A DNA stretch of 6,579 bases from Gemmatimonadota bacterium. GTDB lineage: Bacteria > Latescibacterota > UBA2968 > UBA8231. Within the stretch, counting starts at the first letter, position 1. Each line of letters opens with the position of its first letter. This document shows positions 6,236 to 6,579 of this stretch, piece by piece. A program made the translations under genes and the position numbers. The notes below the pieces were generated by a model, which had not been told where the DNA came from, did no database searches, and saw nothing but the letters and a program-made list of their open reading frames with translations. The stretch lies in the NCBI GenBank assembly GCA_018673255.1, contig JABHDC010000078.1, forward strand, positions 1-6,579, read 5' to 3'.

Positions 6236-6247
6236 GGACATATGTCC
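6236..6247. promoter_or_regulatory. Perfect 12-bp palindrome GGACATATGTCC upstream of the peroxidase gene
   Basis: GGACATATGTCC is its own reverse complement and lies 35-46 nt before the peroxidase ATG, in the 5' leader or promoter zone. Such a site could bind a dimeric regulator. No convincing -35/-10 pair was found around it (TTGCCA at 17-nt spacing is followed by a poor CAGACT), so the role is inferred from symmetry and position alone. Confidence 0.3.
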
Positions 6248-6319
6248 ATGTGACGAGTCTGCTACGCCACATGGTGAATGGCAAGGCTGCGTTGACCCCC
6301 ACTGGAACTGCCGACCGGG

Positions 6320-6352
6320 GGTTCCTCGAATAGCCCGGGGCCGCGAGGAGCC
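6320..6352 (+). repeat. Hairpin 1: inverted repeat upstream of the peroxidase gene
   Basis: GGTTCCTCG (6320-6328) pairs with CGAGGAGCC (6344-6352) through nine pairs, one a G-U wobble, around a 15-nt loop rich in CCCGGGG. On the minus strand the wobble becomes a C-A mismatch, so the fold is stronger in a plus-strand RNA. No T-run follows. Confidence 0.4.
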
Positions 6353-6372
6353 TGGCTACGCTGTGTCAGAGA

Positions 6373-6409
6373 AAGCGCCTGGCCCGAGGGAACCCGGCGC
6401 CAGGCGCTT
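6373..6409. terminator. Hairpin 2: strong 11-bp stem-loop, terminator-like
   Basis: AAGCGCCTGGC (6373-6383) and GCCAGGCGCTT (6399-6409) form a perfect 11-bp stem with a 15-nt loop. The A-rich foot on one side and T-rich foot on the other resemble a bidirectional intrinsic terminator. The following tracts (TCTGTATC on plus, TCTCTGAC on minus) are only partly T-rich. No plus-strand gene ends just before it. It may have ended a minus-strand gene that lay to the right before the insertion element arrived. Confidence 0.5.
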
Positions 6410-6440
6410 CTGTATCAAACGATCCTCGGGAAACTCAACC

Positions 6441-6459
6441 TAGCAGTCCGTTGAAAAAC
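6441..6459 (+). repeat. Putative left terminal inverted repeat of the insertion sequence
   Basis: TAGCAGTCCGTTGAAAAAC has the form of an IS end repeat reading inward. Its partner would be an inverted copy at the element's right end, beyond the window. The exact outer boundary (6441 or a few bases to either side) cannot be fixed without that partner. Confidence 0.5.
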
Positions 6460-6547
6460 GGGTGATGATGAAAGAATTGAATTGCCTCGTCGTACGGCGT
6501 GTTTCTAGCTTGGTCGTGTTGCTGACCCGCACACTGGAGTGACGCAG

Positions 6548-6579
6548 ATGGGGATGGGGAAACGCCAGCGGTCGAAGCA
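6548..6579 (+). CDS. Transposase, N-terminal fragment (continues past the window)
   Basis: ATG 6548 starts MGMGKRQRSK and runs off the right edge. GGAG at 6536-6539 is 8 nt upstream; a second ATG at 6554 would be 14 nt away, so 6548 is preferred. The basic MGKRQR-type opening is like that of many IS1182-family DDE transposases, and the position about 100 nt inside a terminal-repeat-like sequence fits an insertion sequence. With only ten residues the call depends mainly on this context. Confidence 0.5.
   Translation, partial: MGMGKRQRSK

Larger units (their letters stand above)
6201..6440. other. Intergenic region between peroxidase start and insertion sequence
   Basis: This 240-nt stretch holds the peroxidase leader with its SD, the 12-bp palindrome and two hairpins, listed separately. 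A 73-codon plus-strand open frame from 6222 has no SD-supported start, runs through both hairpins and gives an unremarkable Pro/Arg/Gly-rich product, so I do not call it a gene. I see no RNA gene. Confidence 0.6.
6441..6579 (+). mobile_element. Left end of an insertion sequence (IS1182/IS5-like), truncated by the window edge
   Basis: The segment opens with TAGCAGTCCGTTGAAAAAC, which resembles terminal inverted repeats of the TTTTTCAACxGxCTGCTA type common on IS1182/IS5-like elements. About 107 nt later, after a GGAG SD (6536-6539), a transposase-like reading frame begins. The right end, the second repeat and the target duplication lie outside the window. The family is a recollection from the repeat and the first residues, not a search result. 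Confidence 0.6.

Noticed and set aside
6201..6302. 34-residue N-terminal extension of the peroxidase from ATG 6302.
   Set aside because: It would place the signal peptide internally, whereas ATG 6200 has a strong AGAAGGA at 7 nt and gives a normal signal sequence.
6222..6443. 73-codon plus-strand open frame in the region upstream of the peroxidase.
   Set aside because: No SD-supported start, runs through two hairpins and into the IS end, and its composition is typical of chance frames.

Overview
The window looks like a moderately GC-rich bacterial chromosome fragment. The best taxonomic clue is the minus-strand diheme peroxidase. It ends in a type IX secretion/FlgD-like C-terminal sorting domain, with an NFPNPFNP motif and a QTRKMLLSR end. 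That domain is characteristic of the Bacteroidota/FCB superphylum and neighbours (Rhodothermota, Balneolota, Ignavibacteria, Calditrichota and similar uncultured lineages). This assignment is an inference from one domain.

Positions 1-206 hold the probable 3' end of an unrecognised gene, then a small hairpin. Positions 207-4124 are a tight plus-strand operon of four intact genes. In order they are a coclaurine-N-methyltransferase-like member of the cyclopropane-fatty-acid synthase family, a DNA photolyase with GTG start, a small SRPBCC ligand-binding protein, and a DUF1295 membrane protein with TTG start. The junctions are coupled: ATGA and GTGA around an 18-codon minicistron, a 9-nt gap, then TTGA, then TGATG. 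This gene mix is known from light- and singlet-oxygen-responsive regulons (LitR/CarH-type and sigmaE-ChrR-type) of Proteobacteria. There, membrane lipid modification and photorepair are co-induced. No regulator gene lies in the window.

Positions 4124-4727 are a gene graveyard. The fifth operon gene, a GPH-type sugar:cation symporter, is a pseudogene. Its start region is frameshifted, its middle is deleted so that TM1 joins a late-domain segment, and its 3' end is lost. Next to it on the minus strand is a two-frame remnant of another protein, not recognised.

Positions 4728-6200 (minus) encode a secreted diheme cytochrome c peroxidase/MauG-family protein with a signal peptide, two CxxCH haem sites and the sorting domain. 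It converges on the operon. Its upstream region has a good ribosome binding site and a perfect 12-bp palindrome.

Positions 6303-6440 carry two consecutive hairpins and no convincing gene. From about 6441 the window enters the left end of an insertion sequence, with a terminal-repeat-like end and the first codons of a transposase that runs off the window.

Overall this is a probable photo-oxidative-stress operon that has lost its transporter, bordered by decay and an insertion element. I see no tRNA, rRNA or CRISPR array.
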